Assembly: GCA_900315675.1 (NCBI GenBank)
Contig: OMZY01000016.1
Location: 1-60,870 of the forward strand
Reading direction: 5' to 3'
Source: an uncultured Eubacteriales bacterium
GTDB taxonomy: Bacteria; Bacillota; Clostridia; Christensenellales; Aristaeellaceae
Length of the DNA stretch: 60,870 bases
Under the pieces are notes generated by a model that saw only the letters and a list, made by a program, of their open reading frames with translations, made no database searches and was not told the origin of the DNA. Positions 6,861 to 16,894 of the stretch are shown here, one piece after another. Both the position numbers and the translations under genes were made by a program. Positions within the stretch are counted from its first letter, which is position 1, and every line of letters begins with the position of its first letter.

Positions 6861-8312
6861 TTATTTTTCTTCCTGCTGATGCTCTCGCTGAGGCGTGCTT
6901 CTGACATTTTCAATGCCGAACAAACCGGCCAGATTTGCCTGATAAGTCAGCAGCTCCCGGTACTCATCTTTCGCCCGGTAGTATTCCGGGTATGCCGCCT
7001 TTTTCATCGCCAGCAACTCGGCGTACTCTGCCCGAAGGGCTTTCAGGGAGGGAAGCTGCTTCTTGTGGGAACCGGCAGTTTTACCGGAAGTGTCAGATGG
7101 AAGCAATTCGTCAAATGCCCGCTTGGACGCTTTGCAGAGCTTGATCGCATCCTCGTGCTCCTCGTAGTACGCTTTGGAATAACCGGATGCCCGATAACCG
7201 GCATAGATATCTTTGGTTTTGAGATAGTTGGTGATGTGCTTCTGGAGCACCGCAATCTCATTCAGCCGCTTTTCGGCAGAGGTAATCTGCGCGGACAACG
7301 CATCTCTGCGCTGCTTTACGGCTTCCACCGATTCTGCAAATGCCTCGAAATCATCTGCGCTGGTGAACCCGTGCTGCTGATAATATAAAAGCGCCCTGGC
7401 CTGCTGTTTGGTAATCTGATTCTGGATAGACAGATCGTAGTAACAGCCTCGACCCTGATTCTGCATTGCTTCCAGAGCGCTGACAAGCTGGGCTTTCTGT
7501 ACTGCCAGCGGACTTCGGCGTTTTCTCGGATTATGGATACGCCTGCCCGCCAGCACTTCCCGAATAGCATCCTCACGATATTCTTCCGTAAGGGAGCGCA
7601 TACGGATATTGCGCTTCTGGCGCGGATGGCTGAAAGTGATGTTTTTCCCGCGGGTAACAGTGTAACCGGCCTGTTCCATGAGCGAATAAAAGCCCTCAAG
7701 ATCATGCGGCTTTTTTGCCAGCACCGCATCCATATCCAGACAGAGGCGGTCGCGGTTTGAGGGCTTTTCAATATCGCCCTGCCAGCGGCTGTAGCTTATG
7801 CCGTGGGGCTTCGGATTTTCAATGACGGACAACCTGTGCTGAACGCAGATCAGATCGCTCAGCTTCCGGACTGCCATGGTGCTGCCCCAGAAGTTCCGGA
7901 ATTTCCGGGTGCAGTCAAGACTGGTGGAGTTCCAGTAAATATGATTGTGGATGTGCTGTTTGTCTGTGTGGGTGCAGACAACAAAGGCATGGTTGCCTTT
8001 CAGGAATCGCTCGGCAAATTCGTAGCCGATGCGGTTCGCCTCCTCCGGCGTAATCTCACCGGGACGAAAGGACTGGCGCACCTGATAGGCGATCACATCG
8101 CTTTCCTGTCTGCGGCCGGTCAGCTGAAAATACTCCCGTTTGGAAAGCGCAAATTCTGCGTCTGCGGTCTCCGGGTCGCAGGCATAGGCACTGATCAGTT
8201 GGCCCTCCTGGGTCTTATCCGGATTTTTGCCGTAGTCCAATCTGTCGGACAGACATTGCCGGATGGTTTTTCCCTTGTTCTGATGCATGGGGATAATGCG
8301 TGTTGTTGCCAT
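6861..8312 (-). CDS. MOBP-type relaxase
   Basis: 483 residues. The N-terminal relaxase domain shows LDYGKNPDKT with the likely nicking tyrosine at about residue 27 and the metal-binding three-histidine motif HTDKQHIHNHIYWNS at about 134-148. A long charged coiled-coil C-terminal half follows. Such proteins nick oriT and lead the strand during conjugation. The MobC-like accessory gene lies upstream in the same direction, with a CD1845-family gene between. The gene is full-length and open, but the helicase of the same module is broken, so transfer would depend on another element. Confidence 0.9.
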   Translation of the reverse strand: MATTRIIPMHQNKGKTIRQCLSDRLDYGKNPDKTQEGQLISAYACDPETADAEFALSKREYFQLTGRRQESDVIAYQVRQSFRPGEITPEEANRIGYEFAERFLKGNHAFVVCTHTDKQHIHNHIYWNSTSLDCTRKFRNFWGSTMAVRKLSDLICVQHRLSVIENPKPHGISYSRWQGDIEKPSNRDRLCLDMDAVLAKKPHDLEGFYSLMEQAGYTVTRGKNITFSHPRQKRNIRMRSLTEEYREDAIREVLAGRRIHNPRKRRSPLAVQKAQLVSALEAMQNQGRGCYYDLSIQNQITKQQARALLYYQQHGFTSADDFEAFAESVEAVKQRRDALSAQITSAEKRLNEIAVLQKHITNYLKTKDIYAGYRASGYSKAYYEEHEDAIKLCKASKRAFDELLPSDTSGKTAGSHKKQLPSLKALRAEYAELLAMKKAAYPEYYRAKDEYRELLTYQANLAGLFGIENVRSTPQREHQQEEK

Positions 8313-8384
8313 ATCGGTTCACCGCCTTTTTCAAAAAAGAAAGGCTCCTGCCGGCAAAAGCAGAAGCCCTCATCAATGTAATTC

Positions 8385-8409
8385 ACTTTGCGCCAACCTG
8401 GCGCAAAGT
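8385..8409. repeat. Perfect 11-base inverted repeat
   Basis: ACTTTGCGCCA (8385-8395) and TGGCGCAAAGT (8399-8409) with a 3-base spacer, between the CD1845-family gene and the relaxase. It may end transcription of the upstream gene or be part of oriT; there is no clear T tract. Confidence 0.6.
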
Positions 8410-8413
8410 TCTG

Positions 8414-8704
8414 TTATCCGTACACGCTGTCCTGAATCCAGTAGCGGAATTTCTGCACCTGTCCCAGGAGCATGATGGAGAACATCGGCAGTCCGAACGG
8501 GGTAAAGAGAAACGCCGCAATCAGTCCGCAGATGCCCTGGGCAGTCTTTCCGTCAAAAAGGATGCAGAGTGCGCCCAGACCCACGGCAATGGCGATGAAA
8601 TTCATAACGACAGCGGATATCTGAACCAGCTTCGATGCCAGCCAGACGAAAACGGACAGAACGGCAATCATCGGTGCGCAGAGAATTTTCAGCAGTATTT
8701 TCAT
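8414..8704 (-). CDS. CD1845-family ICE membrane protein
   Basis: 96 residues from ATG 8704, selected for AAAGGAGG at 8 bases; the longer frame has no start signal. Sequence MKILLKILCAPMIAVLSVFVWL opens with a membrane segment, a second hydrophobic pair follows (residues about 30-75), and it ends in QKFRYWIQDSVYG, the hallmark ending of CD1845-family proteins found next to relaxases in Clostridia ICEs. Function unknown; probably an inner-membrane part of the transfer module. Confidence 0.75.
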   Translation of the reverse strand: MKILLKILCAPMIAVLSVFVWLASKLVQISAVVMNFIAIAVGLGALCILFDGKTAQGICGLIAAFLFTPFGLPMFSIMLLGQVQKFRYWIQDSVYG

Positions 8705-8839
8705 GGTCAGAGCCTCCTTTTCTTCTTTTCTGATTCTATTGTAATTCTGAAATTCAAAACGCTCAAGGATACGGAGCCGGATAACAAAAAATGCGGGCAG
8801 CAAAGCGCACGGCTCTGCTGCCCATGGGGTGTATTGTCC

Positions 8840-9178
8840 TTATTTCAAGGCGGACAGTTTGGTGAGAATATCATTCAGACGGGTAGCGGTTTCTTTCTGA
8901 AACCCCAGTATCTCCTCCAGATCTGTATCATAGATGCGCCCGGTATCGTGCAGATGTCTGGCAATCTGATTGATATTGGCATTTGCGCGCCTGAGCAGAT
9001 GCAGCATCTCCTGGATCTCCGGCATATCCAGCTTAATGACCATGCCGTCAATGGCCATCTTCCGCAGGAAGGCGCTGAGATTCGTGCTGCCCGACAGCGC
9101 CATGTTCTTTTGAATCAGATCATACTCCTCCTGCGTTGCCCAGAAGTGCATACTGATGTCCCTGGTGTCTGCCATCAT
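8840..9178 (-). CDS. MobC-like relaxosome accessory protein
   Basis: 112 residues. It has a ribbon-helix-helix-like start (ISMHFWATQEEYDLIQKNMALSG) and a MobC core (LLRRANANINQIARHLHDTGRIY). MobC proteins help the relaxase open oriT. The start codon overlaps the stop of the DUF3849 gene in a TGATG, so translation is coupled. Confidence 0.85.
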   Translation of the reverse strand: MMADTRDISMHFWATQEEYDLIQKNMALSGSTNLSAFLRKMAIDGMVIKLDMPEIQEMLHLLRRANANINQIARHLHDTGRIYDTDLEEILGFQKETATRLNDILTKLSALK

Positions 9179-9699
9179 CAGAGCTCCTGCGCTTTATCCC
9201 TGCCGGGTTTCGGCGCGGCGTCCGGCAGGGGCTTCTGGAGCTTTTCCAGAACAGACGGCTTTTTCGCTCTGGGGGCTTTCTCCAGTTCCTTTCGGAAATG
9301 GGTAATGAACAGATCCGTCAGACCGGTATGCGGCCTGTCCACCACAAAATAGCAGTTGCGGTCTCCGCCCCATGAATCGGGATTCGGCACGACCGGCACG
9401 GTCTGCGCCCACTCCCGGTTGGCGCGGCTGATGCGTCCGTCCCAATCCTTATACTGCACGGTATTGGCCAGCACATACTGGATTCGCTCCATACTGAATT
9501 CCGCGCTGACCGCATCAAAAACTGCCTGAGAATTCAAGCGGTTGTTGCCGTAATTCTCAGAAATAGCTTCCTCAATCGCCTCCTTGCAGGCGATGTTGGC
9601 CTGATAGGATTCTCTGTACAGCGGCAGCTCATCATGCTCGCGCGCATAGGCTGCATCATGCCGGTATAACGGCGTATCCGTTGCAATTTTCTTTTCCAT
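9178..9699 (-). CDS. DUF3849 protein
   Basis: 173 residues beginning MEKKIATDTPLYRHDAAYARE and containing LPLYRESYQANIACKEAIEEAI, the DUF3849 signature. The domain is often part of, or next to, the very large helicase of Clostridia ICEs, as here (2 bases separate the genes). The C-terminal KKPSVLEKLQKPLPDAAPKP repeats a motif (SVLAKLHAPLPQ) at the end of the helicase. No known activity. Confidence 0.75.
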   Translation of the reverse strand: MEKKIATDTPLYRHDAAYAREHDELPLYRESYQANIACKEAIEEAISENYGNNRLNSQAVFDAVSAEFSMERIQYVLANTVQYKDWDGRISRANREWAQTVPVVPNPDSWGGDRNCYFVVDRPHTGLTDLFITHFRKELEKAPRAKKPSVLEKLQKPLPDAAPKPGRDKAQEL

Positions 9700-9701
9700 G
9701 T

Positions 9702-12700
9702 TCAGCGAACCTCCTTCTCGGTTTCATTCTGTTTGGGATGACTGTCCCGCTGCGGCAGCGGGGCGTGGAGTTTGGCCAGCACAGACGGCCTTTCGGATTT
9801 TGCACTGACAGCAGAGCGCACCTCCGGCTCGCTGTCCGCAACCTCCACCATTGCCTCTATCGGCGTCCTGTCATCGATATTCAGCTCAATGTTCAACTGT
9901 GCTAGACGGGCGGATTTTTCTTTCAGCTCCTGCTCCTGCGGAAATGGCTTGCCCAGCTCCGCTTTGGCGGTATCCATCTGCGCATAAAGGGAATCCAGCT
10001 TTTCCTGCACACGGGCAAGGCGCGTTTCCATGCCGGCGAGGGCATTGTCGATGCGGATGAGATTGCCCCTGGGGTCTTTGCCCAGCTCCACACGGTGGGA
10101 CATTTTCCCCTTGAGGGTCAGCACATACTGCTTGCCGAAATCCTCCAGCGTCAGAGACATCTGAAAGCCCCGGTAACTGCCGATGGGCACCGGCTCCAAG
10201 CCCTTGACCTCCTTCATGGCATCAACCAGCGCCGCACCGGCGTTTTCCTTATCGGTCAGCACATCGCCCCGCACCGTCATACCGGCAAAGCCGTCCTGCG
10301 GATGGGGGTGTTCCGCCAGCGTCTGCATATCTGCCTGAAACCCTGCGATGAATCCCTTGTTCTGTTCGATCTGTTCCGGGAAGTGGCGGAGAATGTTGTC
10401 CTCCAGCCGGTACTGCTGGCTCTGATGATTGGCTTTCATCAGCTTCAGCCGTGCCACGTGCCACATCCACATCCAGATCCATCTTCTCCTTGATGCGCTC
10501 ATCACCGGCACAGAGCGCCTTGATCTCCGCGTAGGACAGCGCGGTTTCATCAATGTCCTCACAGCTTCTTACGGGGCTTTTACTGGTCATAATCTGCGAA
10601 ATAAACTTCTGCTTGTTCTCCAGCGTCTGCCAGAGATAGGCGTCAAAGGTGGCCTCCGTCACATAGCGGAAGATGTGGACTTGCTTGTTCCTGTTGCCCT
10701 GACGGATGATTCGGCCGGAGCGCTGTTCCAGATCGCCCGGCCGCCACGGCGCATCCAGGTCATGAAGCGCCACAAGCCGGTCCTGCACGTTCATACCGGC
10801 TCCCATTTTGAAGGTGCTGCCCATCAGCACACGCACCTGACCGGAGCGGACTTTGGCGAACAGCTCTTTCTTCCGTGCCTCGGTATTGGCCTCATGGATG
10901 AAAGCGATCTGCTCCCTGGGAATACCTCTTGCCACCAGTTTCTCCCGGATGTCATCATAGACGGTGAACTCCGGTTCCGGTGTGATATCAATCTGGGATT
11001 CCACTGCGTGAAGCTCCGGACTGTCCAGATTGCCGCCAACTGCCTTGGCTGCTTTCGCCGCAGGAGCACCGGTTTTGGGTGTGCTCAAGTCGCAAAACAC
11101 CAACTGGGTCAGCTTGTCCGCCTGACCCTCGTCCCAGATGCGGTAGATGTTATCCACGCACATGTTGACCTTGCTGGACGGGTCATCCGGCAGATCGGGA
11201 TTGATGATGCGCTGGTCGAGTCCCAGCTTTCTGCCGTCCGTGGTGATACGGAGCATATTGTCCACGCTGGCATCCACCGCGCCGGCATGGACTTTGGCAG
11301 CACGCTCGGACAGTTCCTGCACCATCGCCTGTTGAATCTCTGTCGGCTGTGCCACCACATTGTGATAGACGGCCTCCGGAACCGGAAGGTGGAGCTGATC
11401 GGATGTTTTGATGTCGGCCACTTCTTTGAACAGGGTCATCAGCTCCGGCAGATTGAAGAACTTGGCAAAGCGCGTTCTGGCCCGATAACCGGTTCCCTCC
11501 GGAGCCAGTTCAATCGCAGTTGTGGTCTCACCGAAGGTGGAAGCCCAGCAGTCAAAATGCGCCAGCCCTTTTTTCTGGAGCGTGTCATGCTGAAGATAGC
11601 GCATCATGGTGTAAAGCTCGGTCATGGAGTTGCTGACGGGTGTGCCTGTTGCGAACACCACGCCCTTACCTCCGGTCAGCTCATCGATGTAGCGGCATTT
11701 CAGCAGCATATCGGAGGATTTCTGCGCATCCGTTGTCGAGAGTCCGGCCACATTGCGCATCTTTGTATAGAGGAACAGGTTCTTGAAGGCGTGCGCCTCG
11801 TCCACATAGAGCCGGTCAACACCCAGTTCCTCAAAGGTAACGACATCATCCTTTCGTCCGGATTCCAGCAATTTTTTCAGCTTGGTCTCCAGTCCTTTCT
11901 TCGTGCGCTCCATGGACTTGATGGTAAAGCGCTCCGCACGGCTGTTCTTCAGTTCCTCAATACCCTCGGTGACTTCCCCAATCTGTTCCCGCAGTAACCG
12001 CTCCTGCCGTTCCATGGAAACAGGAATGCGCTCAAACTGACTGTGCCCGATGATAATGGCATCGTAATCGCCGGTGGCGATGCGGGCACAGAACTTTTTG
12101 CGGTTTTTCGGCTCAAAGTCCTTTTTCGTCGCCGCCAGAATGTTGGCAGACGGGTACAGCCTCAGAAACTCTGAAGCCCACTGTTCGGTCAGATGATTCG
12201 GAACCACAAACATCGGCTTGTGGCAAAGCCCCAGACGCTTGCTCTCCATGGCGGCAGCGACCATCTCGAAGGTCTTGCCCGCGCCCACCTCGTGTGCCAG
12301 CAGCGTATTTCCACCGTAAAGAATGTGTGCGACGGCGTTAAGCTGATGCTCCCGCAGATGAATCTCCGGGTTCATGCCACTGAAAGTGATATGGGAGCCA
12401 TCGTATTCGCGCGGCCGGTTGGAATTGAACAGTTCATTGTAGCGCGTCACAAGCTCCTGCCGTCTGTCCGGGTCTCTCCATATCCACTCGGAAAAGGCGT
12501 CCTTGATGGCCTGCTGTTTCTGCTGGGCAAGGGTCGTTTCTTTGGAATTGAGAACCCGGCGCTCCTTGCCATCCGGGTCGGTCACGGTGTCGTAGATGCG
12601 CACATCCCGCAGGTTCAACGTATCCTCCAGAATCCGGTAGGCGTTGGCTCGCTCTGTGCCGTAGGTCATATAGGCGTTGACATCGTTGTAGGACGGCTGG

Positions 12701-13364
12701 GATTTTCCGCTGATGCTCCACTCCGCAGTAAACGGAGAGAAATGCACCTGAATACTCCGGCGCAGATAATACGGCGGCTCAAAGGTTTCTTCCATGAACT
12801 GCTGAATGTATTTCTGGTCAATCCAGGTTGCACCCAGGCGCACCTCAATTTCAGAAGCGTCCAGATCCTTCGGCTGGGAAGAACGGAGCGCCTCCACATT
12901 GGGCAGATAGGCCGGATCGGCAGATGCTGCCTGTTCTGCCTCCCGCAGCTTCTGGCGCACATTGCCGGAGAGATACTCGTCGGCAGTCTGCCACTCGTTT
13001 TTCACCGGGTCATGGAAGATAACACCCTGCAGGCCGTCAATCAGCGCAGACTCGTCCATACCTGTCAGCTGTGTCATATACGGCAGATCGACGCAGGCTT
13101 TTTCTGAAATGGACAGCGCCAGCGCTTCGGACGGCGTATCCACGGAGGTTACGACCTCATGGGGCTTGATGGTGCGCTTGGTGAAGATATCCGCTTTGCG
13201 CTTCAGCTGTTTTTCCTCGTCCAGCTCCTCCAGCGTACACAGCAGGTAGTAGGAGCTGTCGTCCTGAAATGCCAGCGCATTGGCGCGGCTGTTGATGAGG
13301 CCGTATTTCGCGGTAAAGCTGTCGTAGAGCGTATTCAGCTCTGCCTGGGCCTGACGGATTGCGG
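9702..13364 (-). pseudogene. SNF2-like ICE helicase, 5'-truncated and frameshifted
   Basis: Minus-strand reading starts abruptly near 13364 ([17 protein letters not shown]), runs through Walker A GAGKT, DEAH box YVDEAHAF, motif [13 protein letters not shown] and the C-terminal helicase motif [12 protein letters not shown], then shifts frame at a 7-base tandem duplication (10451-10464). It resumes as [21 protein letters not shown] and ends EKEVR at 9702. Relatives are proteins of 2,000 or more residues; the N-terminal part is missing. Such helicases accompany ICE transfer genes but their role is not settled. With both lesions no full-length helicase can be made, although the long piece from ATG 13143 keeps all helicase motifs. 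Confidence 0.88.
10451..10464. repeat. 7-base tandem duplication that breaks the helicase frame
   Basis: GTGCCAC occurs twice in direct succession. Removing one copy restores [16 protein letters not shown], as in the family. Confidence 0.85.
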
Positions 13365-13894
13365 AACAGCAAAAACACGTAAAGGCCCTTGTTCCCTATG
13401 AAGTCTTCGTCGCGCATCTGGAAGCCGGCGACAATAAGCAACTGATGATCCACTCTCTCATTACCAACGTGTATAAACTTAGGATCTCAAAGACACACGC
13501 CCCGGGTAACATCAGCGCCATAAGCGCATTGGAATATATCTTTGATCACTATGGGTATGAGATACTGGACCGTTCCCTCCGTCTGGCTCTGGGCACCTGG
13601 GAAGGCGAGCCCATTTCCCTGACTTCTGGAATGCTGAAAGGCATCGCCATGCTGGTCTCTGCCTACGGAGACAGTCTGGACGACGAAACCTTCAAGGAAC
13701 ACGTTGGAAAATACTCCGCAAAGGCCATTTCCCGGAATGCAAAAGACCGGCGTCCCGGAACCATAGGCTTCGCAGAAGCATTGGTTATTGTCTATAACGG
13801 GCAGAAAAAGAAACATCTGTCCCTGAAGAAGCTGTACTGGAGCAACGGCCGAAAAAAAGGAGTCGCACCTCCGGATTTTGAGACGGATAACTGA
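13360..13894 (+). pseudogene. DUF6551-like protein, 5'-truncated
   Basis: The plus-strand frame is open from about 13360 ([29 protein letters not shown]) to the stop at 13892-13894. The first ATG in frame, 13445, is preceded by well-conserved-looking residues and has no ribosome binding site, so the true start has been lost. The tail (FAEALVIVYNGQKKKHLSLKKLYW) resembles DUF6551 proteins of prophages and ICEs, some related to ParB-like nucleases. The break coincides with the broken 5' end of the helicase, which marks a recombination junction. Confidence 0.5.
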
Positions 13895-14344
13895 TACCCC
13901 CACGTTCCTTGCTATGATTTTCCTTTCACTTCACAACACAATACAAACCAATTATTGCCGCCCGAGCCGTCTTTGAAAAAGGCTTCATGCGGCTTTTCTG
14001 CACATAACAGTCCTGCACACTCTTGAAGGGGTATCCAACCTTCCTCTTGCACACCCGTCGAAAATGAGTACAATCATTCTTGCAAAAAGCACAAAAATTT
14101 TGTGCTAATAAGACCGGAGTTCTGAAAAAATACAAACGGAGCCCGGCAACTCTCGGAGCCTTTGAACAGCAAAGCCTCAATCACCTTATCCACAACCCCT
14201 GTGGGAAGCCTTGTTCGTCCGTTGAGCATAGGAAAATCAAGGCCTGCAGAGCACAAAAAATCACCTGTGGATTACCGAATCTCCCATTTATTCCGACCGG
14301 ACAGAGTGCTATATTGTCACTCGCGTCCCCCATAGGAGAAGAAC
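13895..14344. other. Gene-free region with two DnaA-box-like sites
   Basis: No gene recognised. TTATCCACA at 14186-14194 is a perfect DnaA box; TGTGGATTA at 14266-14274 is an inverted near-match. The region could hold an element replication origin or oriT, but two sites are weak support. Confidence 0.3.
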
Positions 14345-14623
14345 ATGGAAAGGAAAATGTATGCTGTCTGCCCCTGCTGTGGCAGGCGGGCAACGATCAC
14401 CAAATTTATCTGGAGCTGGGACGATGAACAGGATCTGGCGCTCATCAAATGCGAATGCGGCAGCCGTTCCCAGATGCCTTATGCGGAACACCGGGTACTG
14501 CACATCGACATCGATGATCCCTATGTCAAAAATCAGAATGATACCCATTTTGACCTACTCATTCCCCAAGGCTGGAACGAGAAGATGTGGAAAAAAGTCC
14601 GCGCCTGTATTTCACACTACTGA
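14345..14623 (+). CDS. Small zinc-ribbon protein
   Basis: 92 residues with AGGAGAAGAAC before ATG. Cysteine pairs CPCC (about residues 10-13) and CECG (about 37-40) suggest one zinc ribbon. The C-terminal half is acidic and aromatic (HIDIDDPYVKNQNDTHFDLLIPQGW). Not recognised. It heads a run of four very small genes in the same direction, two others also with paired cysteines. Confidence 0.6.
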   Translation: MERKMYAVCPCCGRRATITKFIWSWDDEQDLALIKCECGSRSQMPYAEHRVLHIDIDDPYVKNQNDTHFDLLIPQGWNEKMWKKVRACISHY

Positions 14624-14639
14624 TGAACGGAGAAGAAAG

Positions 14640-14885
14640 ATGATCAGCAAACCTGAAGCTTATTGTCCCCGCTGCCGCAGCAAGCTTACTGTACTGGACC
14701 CCATTGAAGTCTGTCCCCACGCGGAAACAGTCACCTTCTACTGTGAATGTGACTGCGGAGCCGCTGATATGACCGTTACCCGCGGAGAGATCTCCAGCAT
14801 AGTAGCACGACCGCCCATGGATATTCCTGAATACCTCGACGTGCCGCCAGAAAGCGAACAGGAATATGAAGACCTGATCCAATAA
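14640..14885 (+). CDS. Small cysteine-rich protein
   Basis: 81 residues from ATG 14640 with AGAAGAAAG just upstream. CPRC near the N terminus and CECDCG at about residue 35 could bind zinc; the acidic tail ends EQEYEDLIQ. Not recognised. It follows the previous gene after 16 bases. Confidence 0.6.
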   Translation: MISKPEAYCPRCRSKLTVLDPIEVCPHAETVTFYCECDCGAADMTVTRGEISSIVARPPMDIPEYLDVPPESEQEYEDLIQ

Positions 14886-14906
14886 CACACAGAAAGGATG
14901 AGCCCC

Positions 14907-15050
14907 ATGGATGCCACTGCAGAAGACTTACTACTGAATGAATACTATCCGGCCGAGGCAGAACGATTAAAAGAAACATGGCCGCTTCCGCCGGAAAACA
15001 CCGTAAAAGAGTTCGAAGAGTTCTTGATGGATATCGGGCTCCGATTCTGA
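14907..15050 (+). CDS. 47-residue acidic protein
   Basis: ATG 14907 lies 9 bases after AAAGG; an in-frame ATG at 14898 sits directly on that site and is less likely. Product begins MDATAEDLLLNEYYPAEAE and ends EFLMDIGLRF. It starts 21 bases after the previous gene. No family recognised; coding potential is supported only by spacing, ribosome site and composition. Confidence 0.45.
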   Translation: MDATAEDLLLNEYYPAEAERLKETWPLPPENTVKEFEEFLMDIGLRF

Positions 15051-15196
15051 ATGCTGCTTCCTCATCAAGCTGGACGTCGGGCTGGTAAGGTGAGTTGATA
15101 ACACGTATGTGAAAGGACGTGCCCCCGTCCTGCACTCAACACATACGGAATGGATCCCGACGCATAGATGGACTTCATGGACGAGGAGGACGCACC

Positions 15197-15406
15197 ATGG
15201 CGAAAAACAAAGACGATTCTGACTACGCTGTCGATGAAGCACTGAAAGAAGAAATGCACTGTACCAGATGCGGCACCTATCTGGGGCGATATGCCCCGGG
15301 ATCTAATGCCACCGTTCCCTGCCCCAAATGTAAGGAAAGCAACATGATCGACTATACGGGAGCAGGCCCTGTAATCAAACGCAGGCGCAGCCGCACACAA
15401 GCTTAA
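15197..15406 (+). CDS. Small zinc-ribbon protein
   Basis: 69 residues, GAGGAGGACGCACC before ATG. A single zinc ribbon is clear: CTRCGTYLG and CPKCKESN, 20-odd residues apart, with a basic tail KRRRSRTQA that could touch nucleic acid. The arrangement resembles Com-like phage proteins. Function unknown. Confidence 0.65.
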   Translation: MAKNKDDSDYAVDEALKEEMHCTRCGTYLGRYAPGSNATVPCPKCKESNMIDYTGAGPVIKRRRSRTQA

Positions 15407-15773
15407 ACGATATACCCAATGCCATCAGGGCTGGATCCCTCATAAGAGCGGAAGGAGCCTGAGGCAGACCCTTTGTTCTGTTTGGATGTAGGAGCCTCAT
15501 GAAAGGCTGGAACCCGGCAGAAACTGACACTTACAGAAGCAATTCTGTGATGTAGTTTCTGCCGGGTTTTTCTTTTAACCATTACGGTTATGATCCCTTC
15601 AAGGGAATAACAAATAAACGACATACGCCCCAGAGTGCACGAGTGGGCGATGGACGCGACACAGACCGGGAATATAAAGCAACACCCCCTGATCTGTGCG
15701 GTTCACCGCTTGTTCAGTGCACCCGTTTTGCGTCCACCGCTCCCGGCATCCTTCGGCGGGAAAGAAGGACGCA
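15407..15773 (+). other. Spacer with a strong terminator
   Basis: AACCCGGCAGAAACT (15511-15525) pairs with AGTTTCTGCCGGGTT (15554-15568), with an inner ACAGAA/TTCTGT stem, followed by TTTCTTTT: a clear intrinsic terminator after the small-gene run. The rest holds no gene that I can support. Confidence 0.7.
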
Positions 15774-16454
15774 ATGAAAAACGGAATCCCCTGCAACGAA
15801 ACACAGTATACTCCCGGATCCATGCGCAACCAGATAACCTATCGGTTTGTAACAGGTGACAAAGAAATCCCCGCCCGCTGCACAATACACTTGGGAAGCA
15901 CTGACCCGGTTACCGGCGAGCGCATGACGGAAGTCAATTTCTTCCGAGAATACTATCGGTTGGCAGATCATGAAATCTATCAGACTCTCAAAGCGAAAAG
16001 ACCCCAGTACACTCAGAAGCAAAAAGATTGGCGTGAAAGAGAAGCAGAATCCTTCTGCACTTCCTTTAAAGCGATGTACGGATATGCTCCTTCACGGGAT
16101 GATGTCCTTTATCACCTGGAACAGATTGAGAAATGCCGATATTGCCTTTCCATCGACGAAATGACCAATGAGGAAGAGGAGCTAATTACGGATTTCCGGT
16201 CCGACTTTGGTTACGAAGATCAGGATCCATTCGGGGCAGACCTTCCGGATGATATCTATATACTCCGGGAGATAGCAGCCACACTCTCTGACCGCAGAAA
16301 GGCGGTATATGAGGCCATGCTGGATAATCTTGCCGGCGGCACCGGAAAAACGACAAACGTGGAACTTGCCCGCCTCTGGGGCGTCAGTGAAGGCCAGATT
16401 CGGAAGGATCAGAAGATAATTATCAAAATGATTCGGGAAGCTCTACAAAAATGA
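15774..16454 (+). CDS. Sigma-like HTH protein of the tyrosine-integrase element
   Basis: 226 residues from ATG 15774 (AAGGACGCA before it); longer starts lack a ribosome site. The N-terminal half has REYYRLADHEIYQTLKAKRPQYT. A C-terminal helix-turn-helix (NVELARLWGVSEGQIRKDQKII) resembles sigma region 4. Such genes sit upstream of excisionase and integrase in Clostridia integrative elements and probably regulate them. The middle is acidic and not recognised. Confidence 0.55.
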   Translation: MKNGIPCNETQYTPGSMRNQITYRFVTGDKEIPARCTIHLGSTDPVTGERMTEVNFFREYYRLADHEIYQTLKAKRPQYTQKQKDWREREAESFCTSFKAMYGYAPSRDDVLYHLEQIEKCRYCLSIDEMTNEEEELITDFRSDFGYEDQDPFGADLPDDIYILREIAATLSDRRKAVYEAMLDNLAGGTGKTTNVELARLWGVSEGQIRKDQKIIIKMIREALQK

Positions 16455-16541
16455 TTTTATAAGGTACGATTCCACGCTCCTTCTCTACTTGGAAAGATTA
16501 GCTCCCCAAATGGAGACTTTACGAAAACGAGGATGAAAAAC

Positions 16542-16877
16542 ATGCGCCGAAAAGCAGCACCTCCCATTACAAAGCCACTAACCAGCATGAACCACTGTCG
16601 TTTGTTACCGCAGCACGCTGATGCAGAAATGGAGCCCCCCAAGCACAAAGCAAACGGTATGGCTATGTCTGTCGAACAGATGGCCGACGAGCTGGCAATA
16701 GGACGCAATGTTGCCTATCAGTTAATCAGGCAACCTGGCTTCCCATCTTTTGTGATCGGCCGGCGTGTGCTAATTAGTCGAAAAGGTCTGCAAAGCTGGA
16801 TCGATGAGCAGTGCAAAAGAGGTAGCTATATCCCGGATTATGAAGACCAGAAAATCCCTGAACCCATTGAAAAATAA
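16542..16877 (+). CDS. Excisionase-like helix-turn-helix protein
   Basis: About 111 residues. ATG 16542 is preferred since ACGAGG lies 9 bases upstream; ATG 16533 is adjacent to that site. The core AMSVEQMADELAIGRNVAYQLI, then GFPSFVIGRRVLISRKGLQSWI is a winged-helix excisionase/MerR-like domain (helix_turn_helix_17 type). It lies directly before the integrase, the usual Xis-Int order, and probably steers the integrase towards excision. The N-terminal 40 residues are unusual and proline/histidine rich. Confidence 0.8.
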   Translation: MRRKAAPPITKPLTSMNHCRLLPQHADAEMEPPKHKANGMAMSVEQMADELAIGRNVAYQLIRQPGFPSFVIGRRVLISRKGLQSWIDEQCKRGSYIPDYEDQKIPEPIEK

Positions 16878-16894
16878 TTGTTTGTTCGCCTTGT

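Noticed and set aside
8300-9352. 350-codon plus-strand open frame
   Set aside because: Antisense of three ICE genes with clear motifs and coupled starts.
13157-13453. 98-codon minus-strand open frame as a separate gene
   Set aside because: The helicase frame continues through this region with family-like residues ([20 protein letters not shown]); the other frame has none.
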